A model generated the notes under the pieces. The model saw only the letters and a program-made list of their open reading frames with translations, was not told the DNA's origin and ran no database searches. A DNA stretch of 64,000 nt from Raffaelea ambrosiae (taxonomy: Eukaryota; Ascomycota; Sordariomycetes; Ophiostomatales; Ophiostomataceae). A program made the position numbers and the translations under genes. This document shows, piece by piece, positions 21,951 through 34,683 of the stretch (position 1 is its first letter; every line of letters starts with the position of its first letter). The DNA is taken from positions 529,735-593,734 of the forward strand of contig PCDI01000007.1 of assembly GCA_002778195.1 (NCBI GenBank), given 5' to 3'.

Positions 21951-24926
21951 TCACGACGATCCATTCGATGCCCCATTGCCCTGGGCGGCAGCCTCGGCCT
22001 CCTCCTCCTTTTTCTTCTCCTGCTCGTTCTCCTTCTTCTCTGCCGCCTTCTTGGCATCCGCCAAAAACGCCTCCTCAATCGCCGCCTGCCGCTCCACCGC
22101 CCGCTGCCACCGCACCGCCCACGCCTTGGTCAGCTCGCGCAGCTCCCCATCCATATCCGTGTCCTCCTCGCCGTCTTCCGCCGAGGACTCCAGCGAGCCC
22201 CATGGCCGCAGCGCCGCCGTGACCTGTCGGAACAGCTCCCGCATAGCCCGGATCTCGGCTGCCTCCGCCGCCCGCGCCTGCTCCAGCTCCTCGGTAGCCG
22301 TCGCTACCGCTGCCTCCGCTGCCTCCACCGCCGCCGCCGCTGCCACCGCCGCCTCCGCCACAGCAGCGGCCACAGCATCGGCACCGGATTGAGGTTGCTG
22401 CTGCTGCTGCTGCTCGTCCGTGTCCACATCGAGCATAGCATCGTCCGTCTTTGCGGTAGCACCGTCGCCGCCTCCCGTCTTGGTCGGGCCAGCCTGTGGC
22501 GGTGGTGGCGGCGGGTTCTTCTGCCGCTCCTTGGCGGCCTCGACGGCCTTTTTGGCTGCCGCCACCGCGTCGACTGCTGCCTCGGACGTGGCCACGAGCT
22601 GGTGCACACGTCGCGTCACCTTGGCTACAGTACTAAGGACCAGCTCGGCGACGTACGTCTGTGCCAGAGACTTGCCACGCACCGCCGACGAGGATCCCTT
22701 GTCCTCGCCGCCCGTCGAGGGCCCCGGCAGCGCCCACTGCACAACAACCGCGGGCGACAGGATGGCGTAGTTGAGAAGCTTCTCAACGATGCAGAGAGCC
22801 ACACCGGGGTGCGCCCCCCAGAACGACATGACGGCTGCCAGAATCTGCTGCCGAGCTGCCTCAGAGGCCGCACCAGCGTCCAGGAGTCTGTCCTTGGTCC
22901 TCTCGATACAAGCCAACACGTGGGACAGGGACTTGGAGCCCACCCAGAGCACCGCCGTCGTGAACACATCGGTCGATTCCACCAGCGGCACCCGCCCTGT
23001 GTCCAAGGCCTGGCTGTGGATCTTCTCGATCACCGCCTGGATCTCCTCGTCTGGCGCCTTGCGCTTGAGCAGCGCTGCCAGCTCTCGGCCTTCAGCGGCG
23101 AACGGTGTATCTTGTCTGTTGTTAGCTTGGGACTCTAGACCGAACAGAGGGGNGTTAAAAATAGAGTACATACTGTCATCGCGGAACTTAAAGGCCGGCA
23201 CGTCCTGCTCCATCTCGGGCGTGATCAGCGCCTGGTACGGTTCCGGCAGCGTGTTCTTGATCCGCTGGGCAAAACTCAGCCGGATCTCCTTGTCTATGGC
23301 GCTGAGAATGAACGCCTTGTGCGGGTCCAAGTCAGGCAGCGCCACATCGTCCACCCACTCGGCCCACTTCCATGTGAAGCCAAAGTTGCTCAAATGGTGC
23401 GAGAACCAGTCCACAAACCGGATCACCAGCTCCAGGTCCATGCGGTGGCTGTTACGGTACAGGTACCGGATGGCACGACCCAGGCTGGGCGCGATCGCAG
23501 CCGGCGCAATCTTGCACGCTTCGGCCAGCAGTGAGTGATAGTACACCAGCTTGTGCTCGGCTGCCGGAAGCTGGAAGAGTTGTGAGAACACCGTGTCGAC
23601 GACCACGTCCTCGGGCTTCCACGTCGGCCGACCCGGCTCAATGTCCCGCAGCCGGTCAAACGGCGTCGCCCGCTTCACAAATGTGTCATCGGCAAAGTAG
23701 CAGTCCACGTCGATGAGGAAGCGTGCCGTCACGTTGCGGTTGAAGTCGAGCGCGTTGATCGTGTCCAGGAGGCTGTCGCGGATCAGCGACGATGCCACGC
23801 TGGTCACGGGCGGAACCGACTGCGGCAGCGTCTCGCTGCTGCTGGTATCACCGGCACCGTACACGGAAAAGTACATTTCCGGGAACAACGGGCGCGGGCC
23901 CGTCACGACCGTCTCGGGCACCGCTACAGCCGGCAGCGGATGCTTGTTTGGCTCGTCCAGCTTCGCCTGCAGCTCGGTATCCTCCAGCGGCAGCTTCCAC
24001 GGCCGTGGCAGGCAGGCCAGCGGCCATGACTCTTCCGCTTCGGCCTGCAGCTGCTTCTGCAGAAGCGACACCAGGCTCTCGGCCGGCACCGGCCCTTCCT
24101 CATCGTCGTCTTTGCCGTAGCTGCCGGCCTCGAGGCCGTGGTGGTAGGGGTCCATCAGCTTCTGCAGGGCATGCGGCTCCGACGCGATGATGTCCGTCTT
24201 TTCCATCAAGTCTGCCGCACGCTTCTGCCAGTCCTGGCCGGGCGCGGCCGCCATGATGTAGGGGATGGTGAGCAGGATGATCTTGACGAGCTCGGTGCCA
24301 ACCACGTCGTCGGAGCTAGCCGTCTGCAGGTCCACGGCCCGTGCAAAGAGTGTGTCGAGGATCGGAAACACGCCATCGCCGTCGAGGCAGGTCTGTAGAC
24401 AGGCGAGCAGCCGCAGGCTGAGCTTGACGTCGCGCCAGTTGCCCGCAGCAATGGCCGTCTCGGTGACGCTCGTGATCTGTCGCAGGACCTCGAGCACAAT
24501 GGCCGGCTTAAGCGCGTTGACCACCAGCAGGACGCCGGCCACAAAGGGCGTCTTCAGCGGCTGTTCGCGCACAAGCTGACAGGCCAGATTCACAAAGCCT
24601 TCGCGGACGTGGGCATCGTCATCGTGGTCGGCGACCATGCGGGCCAGGTGGACGGCGTCGTCGTGCCAGCGGCGCAGCGGCGATTCGGCGAGCGACAGGA
24701 GCTGTCGGCGGATGCGCACAGGGATGGGGACATCGTGACGTCTCCGCTGTTGGCGGTAGTCGTTATCGTCGTCTGCAGACGGGCGCGATGGGCAAGATGT
24801 CAGCATTCTTTTTGTCCGTTTCTTTGTCCCATCTTCTTTCTTCGTGCATCACAAAAACCTACCTCGAAACCTGCGCTTGCGGTTGTTGTAGCCACCACCG
24901 CCTCCCCGTCGATCGTAATCGGCCAT
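21951..24926 (-). CDS. STO1: Nuclear cap-binding complex large subunit CBP80/NCBP1
   Basis: Three exons: 24926-24863, 24772-23174, 23110-21951. Introns are 90 bp (donor GTAGGT) and 63 bp (donor GTATGT); product 940 residues. Joins read RRFR|DDDNDYRQQ and KFRDD|NTPFAAEGREL. CBP80 pairs with CBP20 on the m7G cap in the nucleus and affects splicing, export and decay. The N-terminal MIF4G fold is visible from about residue 30 (RIRRQLLSLAES onwards), followed by the MIF4G-like helical repeats (NRNVTARFLIDVDCYF, YLYRNSHRMDLELVIRFVDW). The last 200 residues carry poly-Gln and an Ala/Glu-rich coiled-coil-like segment, longer than in yeast (861 aa). The second intron holds an ambiguous base at 23153; read through without splicing, it would leave the frame open and hide the intron. 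Confidence 0.95.
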
Positions 24927-26884
24927 GACTCCAGTGTCACTGTCTCCTGTCGATTGACCGCTTTCTTTATTTCGAGTTTTGTAGACGGTAACGATTGCTT
25001 TGCTACCTGAGCCTAGCTCTGGAATTTCTGGGAGACCGGAGCAGAAAGGCCACGCTCTCAAAGACACCCCGAGGAGAGAAGAGAGACTAGGAGACAAAAT
25101 GAGACAAAATAAGACAAAATCAGACAAAGAGAGACAGAAAGAGACAGAAAGAGGAGAAAGAAAAGAGACTGGACGAAAAACGGAGAGAAAATGCGAGCGT
25201 CGCAGACAACGGTGGCCGTCGAACAATGCGAGACGCGAAAATTCAAGGGACCAAAATGTCCAGAACAGCTAGCTATGCTCTTTGCGCGTAGGTTGGAGAC
25301 AGTGCAACCTTAGTGCGAATAGCATCTGTTGGTGCCTCGAATGTGAGGCACTAACATCTCTGGGCGATGGTCCAAGCTTTTCGACGTCATGTTGCTCTGC
25401 CTCCAATTTTCAACAACAGACGGACCGAAACTTTTCCACTGCCCGGTTACCAAAAGGCTTATTTGTTATCAAGAAAGCCAAGAAAGTCAAAAAGACCAAA
25501 AAGTTGCGAACCCTTTTATTTTGATTGCCCATTTAAAATATCATGCTAGTGACGGCATGTCACTCCTGGAAAAATACTCCGTATCCAAAATGGAAGAAGA
25601 TGGAAAATAAAAGACGAAGACGAAGAACAACGATGAGACTGAATCTTTTGTTTGTTTGCCAAAGAAAGTGGGAGGAAAGCTGGGGAAACAGCCCAGAACC
25701 GCCCAGCCATGCTCACACATCTCTCTTCATCCACGTCGAAGAAGCCCGGCCACTCCCTGTTTCTGTGGCCGTGCTTTTTGTACTGCCCGCTTGTCCCTTG
25801 CGAGGGTGTGGCATCTGAGAGGAAAACACACACATTAAGCTTCAGTTCTCCTACCGCCGCCATCCTCGTCATCTTTTACATGCGCCCACAACCCGTTCTT
25901 TTCTCCAGTTGTTCGCCCATGGTCCCAATAATCACATCATTTTTTTTGTCGTCGTTCCCGTTCGTCAAATTCCTTCTGAATCATCACAATGCATCGTAGA
26001 CACTCCGCAGAGTCCACCAAATTTGCATCAAGCAACGAAAAAAAAAAGAGACGAAGGAGTAGAAAGGTCCAGCTCGCCTTGTGCTCCCAACATTCCCTTC
26101 CCGTCGTATTGAAACAATGGACGAGAAGCGGTTGATGGAGCATAAGAAGAGAAAAGAAAACGACAGAAGCCAAGAACAGACAAAAGGGGAAATCCACAGC
26201 ACAAATGTATACGTCTGAAACAAACGAAAGTAATCGCAAGTCATGATGCGGAATGAAATCTAGAAAAAAAAAAGACGAGACAGACAAGAAAAGAGAAAAA
26301 AAGAAGATAAGAAGAGAACTCCGAACGTCGCTCGCCAGCGTAGAAGCCCAAGTTTTGTTTTCGCTCCGTGTCAAAATGCTGCAACGTTCAGCCATTAATC
26401 CCTGTCAAGAAACCAACGGGGTTTGAAGGCCAACTCTGACAGTCATGTAGGAAATCGGTAGAGACGCTAGGATTCGAACAAAGTAAGCTGCGAGGTACGA
26501 GAGCCACACGGGGGCGGGTGGATGGTGGCTGCGTGCTCTTGTTGTCGCTCGTGGTATAGATCGCCCCGACTGGAGTTGGCTTACTCCTACGTCCAACCCG
26601 GGTCTTTCGAAAGCTGGTGTGGTCTCTCTCTTTGTAAGGGGAGGGGGATGGGGATTTCTCCTTTTTTTTTTTCTGGCCGACAAAACTAGCAAGCTAGAAG
26701 CGAGAAACGAAGAAAGAGCCCGTAAGATAAGGGCGGAGCCGATGGCTTTAAGAGGGTGTGAGTACAAGGAGGGGGAGAAAGGTGGGTGAGGTCTTCTGCC
26801 TGGCTGGATAAAGGAAAAGGCGTTTTTGCTGCCACTCAATTCACTTTGCCAGAGCAGAAAATGGGACTGGGACCAGTCCCGAGC
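24927..26884. other. Intergenic upstream of CBP80 and downstream of GSK-3
   Basis: Two kilobases between two leftward genes. At 25090-25170 there is a purine-rich imperfect repeat built on GAGACAAAAT / AAGAGACAGAAA units. At 26030-26300 the plus strand is again A/G-rich. No conserved exon or RNA gene seen. It probably contains the GSK-3 3' untranslated region and the CBP80 promoter. Confidence 0.5.
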
Positions 26885-28666
26885 TCAATCGAGCTTGGCC
26901 ATCATATCCTGCTTGGACAGGGGGGTGAAGTTGTCGATGTCCAAGCCCTGGGCTTGGAGGACGGGGCGAATGTGGGCAGGTACCAGCTTCGGGTTAAGCT
27001 CCGGCGAGATCGACAGTTCTGTGGATGAAGAGAGAAAGGCAAATAGTCAGTAAAAAATGTTGACTTGGTTACGGCCTATTCTGGCCTGCTCTGGCCGGTA
27101 CCAGATACAGTTAGATATACATACCATGACGAGTGAAGTTGAACAGAGGTGGTAGGTCCCGGAGGGTGCCAGTTTGGTGCCTGGAATCGGGCAGTTTCGT
27201 GTTCGGGTCGCGAAGCTCATCGAAGAATGGGTGCACCATGGCTTCGATAGCGCTCAGGCGCTCAGTTGGCGTGTATTCGAGCAGGCGTGCGATCAAGTCC
27301 AAAGCGTTGGCATCAGCCTTGCGGAACACCTTGTTGAACGGGTGCGGCTTGATCTGCGGGAACTTATGCTCCATGTAGTTCGGGTTCATGGTCCGGATCT
27401 GTTCGCGGGTTGGAGTACCCAAGATCTTGATGATCTCGACGAGTTGGTCGATACCCGACTCGCCAGGGAAGAGAGGCTGTCCAAGCATGAGCTCTGCCAT
27501 CACACAACCAGTGGACCACACATCTTTTCTGCCTGTTAGCACGTAACTGAAACGAACGGACCAGAGAGAAAGCAAGAGGGGAGCCCAAACAACACAAACG
27601 TACCAATCTTAGTCATGTAGTTGGTCGCTCCAAAGATTAGCTCGGGCGCACGGTAGTATCGTGAGCAAATGTAGGACACATTAGGTTCGCTCTCCACGAG
27701 GATCTTCGCGCTGCCAAAGTCGCACAGCTTCAGGATACCGGTTGTTGGGTCGAGCAGGAGGTTCTGCGGCTTGATGTCACGGTGGCAGATGCCCATTGAG
27801 TGGATATAGGCCAGGGCACGGAACAGCTGGTAGGTGTACAGCTTGACTTCGAGCATAGGCATGGTGGTCTTCATTTTGTTGAAGAAGCGAGACGCCCGGT
27901 AAACGGTCTCAGGGACGTATTCTTGGACGAGATTCAAGTAGACCTCATCCTTCTATATGGACGAGTAAAGCATTGTCAGCATATCTAGATATAGGCGTCA
28001 AGTGAAAGGGGGGGGGGGGGGGGGGGTCTCGATGAAATGAGGAGTAAGCCGGAAGAGACAAGATAAAATCGGGGTATGGGGAGGGAGAGCGACGAAGAGG
28101 ATGCGATTGTGAATGCTTACCCGCTCTCCATTAGAATAGTAGAAGGCCTTCAATTGCACAATGTTCGGGTGCCGGACGATGCGCATGATTTGTAGCTCGC
28201 GATTCTGTGAGAGGCACTCTCGGGTCAGTACAAAGAATCATAATATTACATGCCAGGCTTCGCCTGGGAGAGTGTTGTTCGAATTCAGACGTCTGGTTGT
28301 ATCGCACCTTGAATCTCTTGTCTTGGAGGACGCGTTTGATGGCAGCATCTTCGTTGGATGGAGACAGTTTCGTCTGGAAAACAACACCGAACGAACCGTT
28401 TCCAACAATCTTGCATTGGGTGTACTGCAAGTCCCTTGTCTCGCCAGTGATGCCATCTTGCACCTTTTCACGGACAACCTCTGCAGAAAAGAATCATGGT
28501 CAGCGATCGCGATCCAATTGGGGCGAAAGAAACAGGTCTGCCCGCGGTATGTCGCCATGGCGAGGCGATCGCTCCTAGGCGTATGTGTCTGGGGCTCGGG
28601 GGTAACAGATGCAAACTTACCCCCAATCCGTAGATTGCTAAACGCTGACGGTCGGCTGTTCGACAT
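26885..28666 (-). CDS. GSK3: Glycogen synthase kinase 3 (GSK-3/Shaggy family)
   Basis: Six exons: 28666-28621, 28480-28308, 28204-28121, 27952-27604, 27523-27125, 27018-26885; product 394 residues, typical for fungal GSK-3. Key residues: Gly loop GNGSFG (42-47), catalytic Lys64, helix-C Glu76, HRD Asp160, DFG Asp179, and activating Tyr195 in SYICSRYYRAPE. This Ser/Thr kinase phosphorylates primed substrates and acts in growth, stress and development. Donors are GTAAGT, GTGCGA, GTAAGC, GTACGT and GTATGT. Intron 3 (168 bp) holds a 19-nt G run on the plus strand (28008-28026). The acceptor of exon 5 must be AAAAG rather than two AGs closer to the branch site, since only that keeps KI-DVWSTGC in frame. 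The C-terminus ends DMMAKLD. A 7-kb gene-free stretch lies upstream. Confidence 0.97.
28008..28026. repeat. G19 homopolymer inside GSK-3 intron 3
   Basis: Nineteen consecutive G on the plus strand. It is therefore a C tract in the GSK-3 pre-mRNA, between exon 3 and the branch region of intron 3. Confidence 0.9.
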
Positions 28667-29856
28667 GGTAGTTCGAGGTTCACAGCTAGTGGCAACACTG
28701 CTATTGCTGTTCGAAGGTTTCAAAATATTGAGTGGGAGAAGAAGAGAGGCAAGTTATTGAAGACCTTGGGAAGGCCGTGTTGGGCGAGGATGCAAAGCGG
28801 GTCGGTCGGGGTTGTTTGGTTCCGAGCTCGATCTTCCTCTTGGTCAGAGGAATGGACTGCTGAGAACGGAGTGCACTCTGCGAACTGCTGGCGGCTAGGA
28901 GGTTGGCGAGAGCGGAATGAGCTCAGAAACGGTCTCCACGACAGTCGGAAATGTTCGCAGAGCTGGGGAGGCGGTGCTGGCTGTCTGGGAAAAATAGAAG
29001 AAAGTTCAGCGGCTGATTTAGCTCGTGGGGATGTGCCGATAGCAGAGACACGCAAGTTGGAAAAAAGTAGCAAGACGCAGAGCGCAGCCGGAATGCGAGA
29101 CAAACGTGTGGGGAGAGAAAAAAAAGTAACAACGATGTAGGAATGATGGAGAGGACTGCGAGGGTAGGCACAGGAAGAGAAGCACAGAAAGCGAAGCACA
29201 ACAGAGAAGAGTTGCAGAGTCGTGCGACTGAGACTGTGTGTGCTAGTTCTGGTGCTATTGAGAAGAGGAGGCAGTTGAGAAGGCAAAAAAGTGGAAAAAC
29301 GACTGGGTCAAGTGAGAAGCAGGGATTGGCAGCGAGGGGCGGGGCGGGGCACCACAGGGCCGGTGGGCAGCAGCAGGGCAGGGTGCAGCAGGAACCGGAG
29401 AGAACCTGGAGAGAACTGGAGAGGAACGGAGAGGAACGGGCGGGTTGTGCGTGCACGAAGAATCTGTCGGCGGGCGAGCACAAGAGCGAGATGGAAAAAG
29501 GAGTTAGGCGTCTGGAGGTGGGAAAGGGAGAAGAGAGTTGGGCAGAAGAAGCCGGGGACAGGCAAAAAAAAGCGGGCGGGCAGAGTTGACGATGGCGGGG
29601 AGGGAAGGAGCGAAGGAGGGGGGGAGTGAAAAGGGCAGTGCACTGCTGGCACGGATTGGGCGAGCGCGGTGGCACCCAAACGGGCAGCGTCTAATAGGCG
29701 GACGGGGCAGGTGTGCGCTGTGCAAAGGCTTCGAGGGGGTGGGTGTCTGGTGCCAGGCGAGGGCGGGTATGGGGAGTAGGGGGGTTTGGGCGCTGTGCAG
29801 AGGGTGTGCAGAGAGGGTGTGTAGGGAAGGCAGGGAACGGAGACAGGGAACGAAGA

Positions 29857-29866
29857 CAGGCAGGCA

Positions 29867-29904
<38 letters not shown>

Positions 29905-29916
29905 CTGGCAGGCAGG
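29857..29916. repeat. CAGG/GGCA tetranucleotide tandem repeat
   Basis: About fourteen tandem copies of the tetranucleotide CAGG with two single-base interruptions. A repeated GRQA/TGRQ peptide would result in one frame, which explains an apparent frame there. It is not CRISPR-like because there are no spacers. Confidence 0.9.
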
Positions 29917-31999
29917 TCAGTGGTCAAGACACCTAGGGAAGGAGCGACCGCCCACAGAGGGTTCTGGCGCTGGCTGGTGTTCAACGCAGTGGAGCCATCG
30001 AGTGGGGCCAGTTGACGGCGGTGTTGGTAATGGTGCGCCTTGCTGTGGCAGGCCGAGCGTCTCCGCCGAGCGTCTCCAGAACCAGGCGGGTGACCCCTGC
30101 GGAGACCAGCAAGCTCGTAGTGGATTACGCAGCGCGCTAGTGCGCAACTGGCGGTGCACATACGGAGGTAGCTCGAGCCAGGCCGGCGGATCGCTGGATC
30201 GCTGGACGGGGTCCACGGACGCTGTCCTCGTGCGCCTCGTGCCTCGTGCCTCGCGCCGCAGCCGCCGTTCGGAGAGTATATGTGCCTGTGAGACGAGAAC
30301 GGGGGAAGCCGGCAGCAGCGCAGTCCACGCAGAACACGGCCAGCGACACGCGCCGGAGGAGGCAATGCTTCGGCCGTGTCAATGGCACGACTGCTGGGTT
30401 GCAGAAGCTAGCAGCCTGGCCAGCATGGATGTGGTGCGGGTGGCGTAATTACAGTGTATATAGAAGAGAGCTGTGCGGCAGTGGGTTGCAGGCGAGGCGG
30501 GCGAGGCGGGAGCTTGGAGCAGAGGGGCGGCAGAGAGGCAGGGGAGCTTGGCATGAAGCAAGAACGCAGACGATTGGGGATCGGGGATGGGGGGGGAGGG
30601 GGAAGGGCCAGGGCAGAAGGCAGAGGGAGGCACCTGGACAAGCGATGGCGGGGAAAGGGAATGCGAACAAGAGAGCTTACAGTAAGATGCGGCGCGAGAC
30701 AGGTCTCGGGCAGCGTTCGCTTAGCGCGAGAAATGAGCTAGCCTGGATGGGTTGCTTGGTAGGGAAGCTCTGCGAGAGACGATAGATCGTTTGTGAGCGG
30801 CGACAGTCAGCGATGCTGGCTTGGACGTGACAGGGTCTCCGCTCTGGCTTGACTGGAGCAGCACGAAGGTGGTCGGAAGATCCGACGGCGAGACAGGGCA
30901 GGCAGGGCAGGCAATGGCTGGTCGATGGCAGCAAGGAGGAAGTATACTCGTAGTCGTGAAGGGACGCTCTTGTTTGTGATGGCGGAGCAGACAAGCGTGT
31001 CGCTTGTATCGAGAGGCAGCTGGCAGCTGGCAGCTGGCTAGGTGCGGGCGTATAGCAAAAGATGCGTGCGACGGCGAGTAGCTAGCTTCGAGCGACCAGG
31101 AGGGTTTGATCGTCACAGACAGGGGGAGGAGCTGGCTGAATGTCGCGATAGAGACTCGGAGACGAGCAGCAGCGGCAGCAATGGGCTATCAGAGTACAAG
31201 AGGAGAACGGATGCGGGACGGAAGCAGAGAAAAGAAAGAAAAGAGAGATAAAAGATATAAAAAAAGGGAAGGGGGACAGAGAAAGAAAAAGGCAAGAACA
31301 GACTGGGACAACCAAGCAGGGACAAACAAGCAGGGGCCAAAAAGGTTAATAAAACTGTTGGACGGGGGTGGGTGGTGCTGGTGGTGGCAGGCAAGTTGGT
31401 CAGAGGTCCTGGCGGTGCGGTTGTGACGTGATGGTGGACCCAATAGGCAGAGCCAGATGGCAGAGAAGCTCTGCTCTCGCAAACGAGGGTCTGGACGGTG
31501 GGCGCTAGGACCGCAGCAATGGGACGACGAGGCTTTGGCGGATGGGGGCCCAGGATGCGAGCGGCTGGCAGCGGGCGGCGCAGGCGAGTCGTGGCGCTGT
31601 GTTTTGTTTGATGCGGTTTGATGCTGTTTGAGGGCTGGCCCGTTTCAAGTCAATGACGTTGGCGACTAATCAGAGCTGTGGCAGGGGGAGGGCTAGGAAG
31701 CAGGGCGCTTGTAATTTACGAGTCTATCTTATCGTGGAAGCAGGGCAGGAAAAAGCAGGCACGGCAGGTGCAAGCTACGCAGAGAGGTGGGCAGAGCGGT
31801 GGGCAGAGAGGTGAGCCGCAGAGGTGAGAGCAAGGGAGGGGCTGGTGGGCAAGAGCAGAGGCTGGCAAAGGGCAGGCAAATGACGAGGCAATAAAAACAG
31901 TCAGACCTGGCAGGCTGACAGGATGCCCCAAGGTCTACGTATGGAATTCGAGAGACACGCAAAAGGAAAGGACCATCGAGGGAACACAACACGCACAAA

Positions 32000-32000
<1 letters not shown>

Positions 32001-32028
<28 letters not shown>
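32001..32028. repeat. CA dinucleotide microsatellite
   Basis: Fourteen uninterrupted CA units, followed by further CACACA clusters to about 32046. Confidence 0.9.
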
Positions 32029-32030
<2 letters not shown>

Positions 32031-33496
32031 GCACACATGCACACACGCAGTGACCAGCTGACCGCAGGCTGGAGCATTTCTGGAGCATACAGGCGGGCCA
32101 GCCGTTTGCAGTCCACTTTTTCTGCGTACTAACTCGTCATTCTTTTGCAGTCTACTTTGTCTGCTGTCTGCGTCTCCCGTCTGCGTCCTCCGTCTCCCAT
32201 TTCCCATCTTCGGTCTCCCCCTGCTCTCTTCTACACGCTTTGCCATGAACTTGCTGGGCCGCTGCTCCTCATACATGGTATCCATACCATTGGAGAGGCT
32301 TCTTGCAGACAAGCAGGAGAAAAGCGAGGGTTGAAAGAGAAAATGTGGGTCCGTGCCAAGAGGAGGTAGGGGGGTTCTTTTTTTTGCAGAATCATGTGCC
32401 TCTTTTTGAGACGGGCCACGCGCTAACAACCAGGTCGGCACCAGAAAGGCCCCAGAAAAAATGGGAAATTTGGGAAAAAAGGGCAGTCTCGTTCCAGACG
32501 TGCCTGTGGTCTGGTGAGCAGCTGGATCCTGCAAACCGCGAGATTCTGGTGGCGAGGCCGGCGAGCGTTTGATTGCTCGACGTTGACTGCTCGAACGCGT
32601 GCACGATACTCGTTTTCTGGCCATTCGGTCGATGCCCGTCTTTTGTCGTGCCTGTCTTTCTGGCCCGTGTTCTTCTGACAGTGCATGCCGTCCTACTGCC
32701 TCCTCTTCCCTGCCTTGCTCAGCCCTTTGTGACATGACTGACCTGCAAACTTTGCCTGTACTGTGTAATAGTGCCTGCCCTCTCACCGGCCCTCTTGCCC
32801 GCCCCTGAACCTGCCCTGTTGCCCTCGCCCGCCCCTTCTTTGCCTAAAAAGCCCGCCTGTGTGCATACTGTTGCAGGCATGCACGCATCAATAGTGTCCA
32901 AATGACCGTCCTCGCTATGCGAGCAAGAGGAACCCATGGCGAGTCTCTCTCTCCCCGAATGCCGCCCAGCTGCACGCCCTAAACCCGTTCCCGGGCGTCT
33001 GCATGCTTCCTGGGCACAAATACGATCAACTGCATAATATATCTGAACCAGCGATGCTGGCAAAGAAGGAGACAATAAAGTCCGGTCCCTCTTGCGGCTA
33101 CTGTCTCGGGGTTGCCCTTTGTGTTGCCCTCCTATTTTGAGCATTGGGGGCGGCTGTTGACGGAAATGCTTCTGTATCTTACCCCTCACGAAAACCTTTC
33201 GGTTTCGTCACGGAAGCAGACTTGAGCCAGCACCTGCCCTGGAAGTTACATAAGACCTCAGATAGCTTGGTTGCCTTTGGTTGCCTCCCCGTATAAGACG
33301 CATAACATGTACACATATATGCGTTATATGTATGTCAGATACTGGCCCGGAGACAAGGGAAGGGCCAGAAACAATGTCACACATAAATACCGGGAAAACG
33401 ACCTGTCGATTCGCTCACGGACAAGCTGGGGATTGGGTCGATTGGGGTCGATTGGATAATATCTTGGATAATAGATTTGTGTGGGCAGAGAGAAGC

Positions 33497-33527
<31 letters not shown>

Positions 33528-34647
33528 GGAGCACACAAAAGGGCACGCAGTGCGAGCGGGTCACCCAGGCGCCTACAAGCATGCAGGTCCTGCTGGGCAG
33601 TTCTACGCGCGTGAGACACCAGGCATGCTCGTACTTTCAAGACAGAGAGACAGAACAACACAATCAAGGGGCTGACAACAAAGGGACAAAAAGAGACCAC
33701 ATGACCCCACAACCGATGCCAGTTTCAGGGGGAGGGGGGGTGTTAGGGCAATGAAGGGCACTCCATGCCCTTTTGGAGATTTCTGGATGTCATTTTAATT
33801 TGGAGCAGCCGCAGCCCGTGTCCAAGGAACGGCTGCCCTTGGCTGATTAAGGTGAGCGGAAAGGACCATCAACGGCCGTAGTTCGTTTGTGCAAGTCGGC
33901 TCCTCTTCGTATCAAAGAAAAAAAAATAAAAAGTCGACAAAAATCTCGAGACAAAGTATCCGTTGCACTAAGCACGCGCTGCTACTCTGAGCTTTGAGTG
34001 CCGAACACAATCAGGAAGGTAAAGAGAGAGGGGGGCTATGATCAGGAATCTGACAGGCGAGTGCCTTTTTTGAGCTACGAGCGGAAGGGTGTGCGCGTGT
34101 GCGTGACTAAGGAAAGTCATGTCAGTCCGACGAGAATAACCAGTGAGCGATCGAACGAGGGGGCAAAAGAAGATGTCGAGCTTGGAGAAAGAGAGAGAGC
34201 CTGGCGAGGAAGCAGACAGGCGGGCCAAGAGGCCGATGCAGAACGACAGGCAAAAGTCCAGACTCATACGCGCACACACACACAAGGCACGCATGCATGC
34301 ACACGCACTGCCTCCCACACACTCTAGCATTTAAACGCCCGCTCAACGCACCCTGGAGGGGCATTGCATTCACATGCAGCAGTGAGTTGCATCGTCCACC
34401 CTTCCGCTGTGCTTTGCCCACCAATCACCCGAACGCCAACAGCTTTTTGTGGTCTTGCCTGGTGCATTTTGGTGGTACCTTGCTTTGCAGAAGAAGCTTT
34501 TGGCCCCAGGGATTTGCTGATGCAAGAAAGAGGAAAATAAAACTGTTTAAAACTGTATGGCGGCTTTTTTGGGAGGTCTCATGACCGCCTCTGGCCGGCG
34601 CTAGTATTTTGCACCTTGTTAGGTTGGATATTGGTAGCTTGGGTGGG

Positions 34648-34683
34648 NGGGGNNNANNANANACANGNNAGAANGAGAGGNGN
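34648..34683. other. Cluster of ambiguous bases
   Basis: Fourteen N calls within 36 bases, flanked by a G-rich run and a purine-rich tract. This points to unresolved or low-quality consensus, probably at a length-variable repeat. Confidence 0.95.

Noticed and set aside
26465..26490. GTTCGAATCC on the minus strand as a tRNA T-loop
   Set aside because: The T stem does not pair and no cloverleaf can be drawn.
29857..29916. Possible CRISPR-like array
   Set aside because: It is a plain tetranucleotide tandem repeat without spacers in a eukaryotic sequence.
31935..32786. 283-codon minus-strand frame upstream of GSK-3
   Set aside because: Ends in Cys/Val repeats read from a CA microsatellite; no domain seen.
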